A stretch of 8,316 nucleotides of DNA. Source: Lachnospiraceae bacterium UBA7225. Its GTDB lineage: Bacteria; Bacillota; Clostridia; Lachnospirales; Lachnospiraceae. A program made the position numbers and the translations under genes. The notes under the pieces were generated by a model. The model ran no database searches, was not told the origin of the DNA, and saw nothing but the letters and a program-made list of their open reading frames with translations. The DNA lies in NCBI GenBank assembly GCA_002473385.1, contig DKTR01000050.1:451-8766 (forward strand). Direction: 5' to 3'. Below, piece by piece: positions 6,848 to 8,316 of the stretch (positions are counted from its first letter, which is position 1; each line of letters begins with the position of its first letter).

Positions 6848-6873
6848 TGATTTGCAATGGAAGGGGGGATGGC

Positions 6874-7191
6874 ATGGAAACTGAAAGAAAACAGGTTTGT
6901 CTGGAATGTGGTAAGCCTTTAAAATACTACGATAGTGTTCCAAGGATCGTGCGAACTAAGGCTAGGCAAACTCGACAGATAAAGGTACAACGTTTTCGTT
7001 GCCCTTACTGTGGTGAAATACATAGAGAGTTACCAGATTATATTTTTCCTTATAAGCAATATGAAGCTGAAATCATTCGTGGCGTATTAGAGGGATTTAT
7101 TACATGCGAGACGATAGGATACGAGGATTACCCATGTGAAATGACTATGATTCGGTGGAAAACTTCGCAAGAATTGCAAGCGCTCTTATGA
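6874..7191 (+). CDS. Four-cysteine zinc-ribbon protein resembling DUF6431
   Basis: A 105-residue protein with two CxxC knuckles, Cys9/Cys12 and Cys43/Cys46 (CLEC and CPYC), which likely bind one zinc ion. Between them is a basic stretch (RIVRTKARQTRQIKVQRFR) suited to nucleic-acid contact. The second half, with IHRELPDYIFPYKQYEAEII and a later EDYPCEMTMIRW, resembles from memory the small DUF6431 proteins of Clostridia; this was not searched. A longer frame begins at TTG 6847, but ATG 6874 is preferred because AAGGGGGG (6861-6868) sits 5 bases before it. The last bases overlap the ribosome site of the next gene, so the two are coupled. No function is established. A DNA-binding or mobile-element accessory role is an inference from the zinc knuckles and the setting. 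Confidence 0.8.
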   Translation: METERKQVCLECGKPLKYYDSVPRIVRTKARQTRQIKVQRFRCPYCGEIHRELPDYIFPYKQYEAEIIRGVLEGFITCETIGYEDYPCEMTMIRWKTSQELQALL

Positions 7192-7203
7192 AAGGAGCGT
7201 GAT
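7186..7203 (+). repeat. 18-base repeated ribosome-site module, copy 1 (copy 2 at 8211-8228)
   Basis: TTATGAAAGGAGCGTGAT occurs identically at 7186-7203 and 8211-8228, each time carrying the GGAG ribosome site directly before a start codon (7207 and 8235). In copy 1 the TGA inside it is the stop codon of the upstream gene. Shared initiation modules of this kind suggest gene shuffling or duplication within the element. Confidence 0.8.
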
Positions 7204-7206
7204 AAC

Positions 7207-7476
7207 ATGAGTAGAAACATATTTACACTTTACTATGATGAACCTATGAGTATTTGTTTATTTAGGATTCTCCAAAAGAATAAAAGAGTCAAATGCCTTG
7301 ATTGGGCGGACATCGAGAGGGATGGAACCAATGAATGTGTTGGGCGATTGTTCTTTATCGAAGGGCCTGGAATATTTGTGAATATGATGTGCAGATTATC
7401 TGGTAAAGTTATCTTAAACGGTATACCTACTTATGTCAGAACTAAAGATGATAAAATAATTAGAGAGGAGTCCTAA
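7207..7476 (+). CDS. Hypothetical protein, 89 residues
   Basis: I do not recognise this protein. It begins MSRNIFTLYYDEPMSICLF and shows a mix of short hydrophobic and charged stretches, with a hydrophobic part GRLFFIEGPGIFVNMM around residues 47-62. There is no signal peptide, clear membrane helix, zinc motif or helix-turn-helix. The four cysteines (17, 30, 44, 62) are not spaced as a ribbon. AAAGGAG at 7191-7197 lies 9 bases before the ATG, making expression likely. It follows the DUF6431-like gene by 15 bases and is probably co-transcribed with it. Its stop codon TAA (7474-7476) lies in a terminator hairpin, so these two genes form a closed unit. Confidence 0.65.
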   Translation: MSRNIFTLYYDEPMSICLFRILQKNKRVKCLDWADIERDGTNECVGRLFFIEGPGIFVNMMCRLSGKVILNGIPTYVRTKDDKIIREES

Positions 7477-7494
7477 CAAGGGCTCTTTCTTTTT
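7468..7494 (+). terminator. Rho-independent terminator overlapping a stop codon
   Basis: GAGTCCT (7468-7474) pairs with AGGGCTC (7479-7485) around the loop AACA, with one T-G wobble, and can extend outward by weaker pairs. TTTCTTTTT follows at 7486-7494. The stop codon TAA of the 7207 gene begins in the last base of the 5' arm and runs into the loop, so translation to the stop would cover part of the hairpin. Confidence 0.75.
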
Positions 7495-7517
7495 GATCAA
7501 TTCCCACCGAGGTTGTT

Positions 7518-7546
7518 TTTACTATTGATTATTTTTAACCTAGAAT
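7518..7546 (+). promoter_or_regulatory. Candidate promoter for the 7571 operon
   Basis: TTTACT at 7518-7523 and TAGAAT at 7541-7546 are 17 bases apart, with four and five of six consensus bases. It lies between the terminator at 7468-7494 and the ribosome site AAAGGAGG at 7555-7562, which is where a promoter for the following genes is needed. The short 94-base gap contains nothing else notable. Confidence 0.5.
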
Positions 7547-7570
7547 AGCCAGTGAAAGGAGGACAAGCAT

Positions 7571-7990
7571 ATGGGAACAACAATACGCCCGGAGTTATCG
7601 GAGAAAAATCCTTACTGGCTTGAAAAACATCGGTATTATGAACTAAAACATTTCTGCCTGCAATATCCAATCTGGAAGAAAGCATATTCATCACTAGACG
7701 GATTAGCTACCCGTCCATCAAATCTGTCGATATTTGTATCTGGCAATATCTTGGGTGATCCGACAGCTAGATGTGCAATTGCAAAGGTGTTTTATTCTGA
7801 ACGACTGAATATGATTAAAGGAGTTGCCGAAGAAACTGATCCGACACTAGCTGATTATATTTTAAAAGCCGTAACGGAAGGTTGGTCATATGACGTTCTT
7901 AAAGCTAGATTAGGAATTCCATGTTGTAAAGATGTTTATTATGACTTGTACAGACGGTTTTTCTGGTTGTTGAGTAAGGAGCGGAAGTGA
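7571..7990 (+). CDS. Phage-type protein with RinA/ArpU-like, sigma region 4-like C-terminus
   Basis: A 139-residue protein. The N-terminal half (NPYWLEKHRYYELKHFCLQY, then PIWKKAYSSLDGL) and DPTARCAIAKVFYSERLNMI give a helical, phage-like architecture. Residues about 97-135 read as a helix-turn-helix of the sigma region 4/RinA-ArpU kind: ILKAVTEGWSYDVLKARLGI, then a YYDLYRRFFWLL recognition-type helix. Such proteins control late or packaging genes in Firmicute phages and often sit just before terminase. That role here is an inference from resemblance, not a database match. AAAGGAGG at 7555-7562 lies 8 bases before ATG, the strongest ribosome site in this region. It is probably the first gene of a new operon, and its stop is one base from the next start. 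Confidence 0.6.
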   Translation: MGTTIRPELSEKNPYWLEKHRYYELKHFCLQYPIWKKAYSSLDGLATRPSNLSIFVSGNILGDPTARCAIAKVFYSERLNMIKGVAEETDPTLADYILKAVTEGWSYDVLKARLGIPCCKDVYYDLYRRFFWLLSKERK

Positions 7991-7991
7991 T

Positions 7992-8201
7992 ATGAAGATC
8001 GTGGATAAGGCTGTAAAGAAAGTGTATCGGTTCAATTGTCCAAATTGTCAGAGCAGACTTGAGGGGGAGAGTCAGGAGTTTGTGGACATCGGCGGTAAGG
8101 TAAATAAATTTTTCTGTCCAGTTTGTAGACAAGACCGTTACATAACATGGTCGGATTTGAGGAAACGAATTATTTACGAGGGACAAGAACCGCACAAATA
8201 A
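7992..8201 (+). CDS. Small zinc-ribbon protein
   Basis: A 69-residue protein with two CxxC knuckles, Cys16/Cys19 (CPNC) and Cys43/Cys46 (CPVC), 23 residues apart, giving a compact zinc ribbon. The start of the protein is basic (MKIVDKAVKKVYRF) and the last part (TWSDLRKRIIYEGQEPHK) is helical and charged. It resembles the small zinc-ribbon proteins common in phage early regions. It is not clearly related to the 6874 protein beyond the knuckles. The start is 1 base after the previous stop, with AAGGAG at 7976-7981 inside the previous gene, so translation is coupled. A nucleic-acid-binding role is likely but unproven. Confidence 0.7.
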   Translation: MKIVDKAVKKVYRFNCPNCQSRLEGESQEFVDIGGKVNKFFCPVCRQDRYITWSDLRKRIIYEGQEPHK

Positions 8202-8210
8202 CAGATCCTA

Positions 8211-8228
8211 TTATGAAAGGAGCGTGAT
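8211..8228 (+). repeat. 18-base repeated ribosome-site module, copy 2
   Basis: Identical to 7186-7203. Here it lies in the gap after the zinc-ribbon gene and serves the 23-codon frame at 8235, with GGAG ending at 8222, 12 bases before the ATG. Confidence 0.8.
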
Positions 8229-8234
8229 TTTAAA

Positions 8235-8306
8235 ATGATCAAATCAATTTATGGACCTATAACAAATCCGAAAACAGGTGAATCCTATCGCTTCAAAAAA
8301 TCTTAA
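8235..8306 (+). CDS. Possible 23-residue peptide
   Basis: ATG 8235 to TAA 8304-8306 encodes a basic peptide beginning MIKSIYGPITNPKTGES and ending in RFKKS. It is preceded by AAAGGAG in the same 18-base module that serves the 7207 gene, which argues for real initiation. No membrane segment, signal or cysteine is seen. At this length a chance frame, a leader peptide for the next gene or a true small phage protein are all possible. Only 10 bases follow before the window ends. Confidence 0.4.
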   Translation: MIKSIYGPITNPKTGESYRFKKS

Positions 8307-8316
8307 AGACGTTTTG

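Larger units (their letters stand above)
6620..8316 (+). mobile_element. Probable prophage or integrated element, left part only
   Basis: Right after lysS the sequence turns visibly more A+T-rich, genes become short (23 to 139 codons) and unfamiliar, and their contents (a RinA/ArpU-like protein, zinc ribbons) are typical of phage or conjugative-element regions. Repeated TGACAC sites lie beside the boundary. No integrase, terminase, portal, relaxase or second att copy is in the window, so the boundary is placed by inference and the element type is open. The 254 bases from lysS to the first gene hold the repeats, two candidate promoters and a terminator, listed separately. Confidence 0.6.

Noticed and set aside
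6746..6943. A 65-codon - strand frame across the gap before the 6874 gene
   Set aside because: It has no ribosome site that stands out, crosses the terminator hairpin and overlaps the DUF6431-like gene on the other strand.
6620..8316. tRNA gene or CRISPR array in the accessory region
   Set aside because: No cloverleaf-like set of arms and no regularly spaced repeats were found; the only repeats are the TGACAC sites and the 18-base module.

Overview
The window reads as chromosome of a Clostridia-type Firmicute, most likely a member of the Lachnospiraceae. This is an inference from recognised protein sequences, gene order and strong Shine-Dalgarno sites; no rRNA or tRNA is present to confirm it. 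All convincing genes are on the + strand. There are two parts. Positions 1 to about 6620 hold an ordinary core-genome block. From about 6620 to the end lies a visibly more A+T-rich stretch of short genes that looks like the edge of a prophage or other integrated element.

Core block: the C-terminal end of an SPFH/Band 7 membrane-associated protein (1-243); one long reading frame that joins a complete patatin-like phospholipase to a complete ornithine carbamoyltransferase (268-2166); a bifunctional biotin ligase/repressor BirA (2175-3155); a small acidic protein resembling the Lachnospiraceae family DUF6145 (3172-3501), whose stop overlaps the start of tRNA-dihydrouridine synthase dusB (3498-4457). 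A consensus sigma-A promoter (TTGACA, 17 bases, TATAAT), preceded by a short tandem repeat, then drives greA (4601-5080) and lysS (5120-6619). The dusB-lysS neighbourhood is also seen in other Firmicutes (B. subtilis yacF-lysS). Functionally the block covers arginine synthesis, biotin attachment, tRNA modification, transcript elongation and tRNA charging.

Accessory part: just after the lysS stop there are three TGACAC direct repeats and, further on, one inverted copy. These resemble arm-type sites of tyrosine integrases. A TATAAT box is followed almost at once by a strong intrinsic terminator. Then come a four-cysteine protein resembling DUF6431 (6874-7191), an unrecognised 89-residue protein (7207-7476) whose stop codon lies inside a terminator hairpin, a new promoter, a phage-type protein with a sigma region 4/RinA-ArpU-like C-terminus (7571-7990), a zinc-ribbon protein (7992-8201) and a 23-codon reading frame with a strong ribosome binding site (8235-8306). 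No integrase, terminase or structural gene lies inside the window, so the type of element is undecided.

The points most worth a second look are the patatin-OTC fusion, the candidate integration boundary at the 3' end of lysS, and the promoter-terminator-gene arrangement that opens the accessory region.
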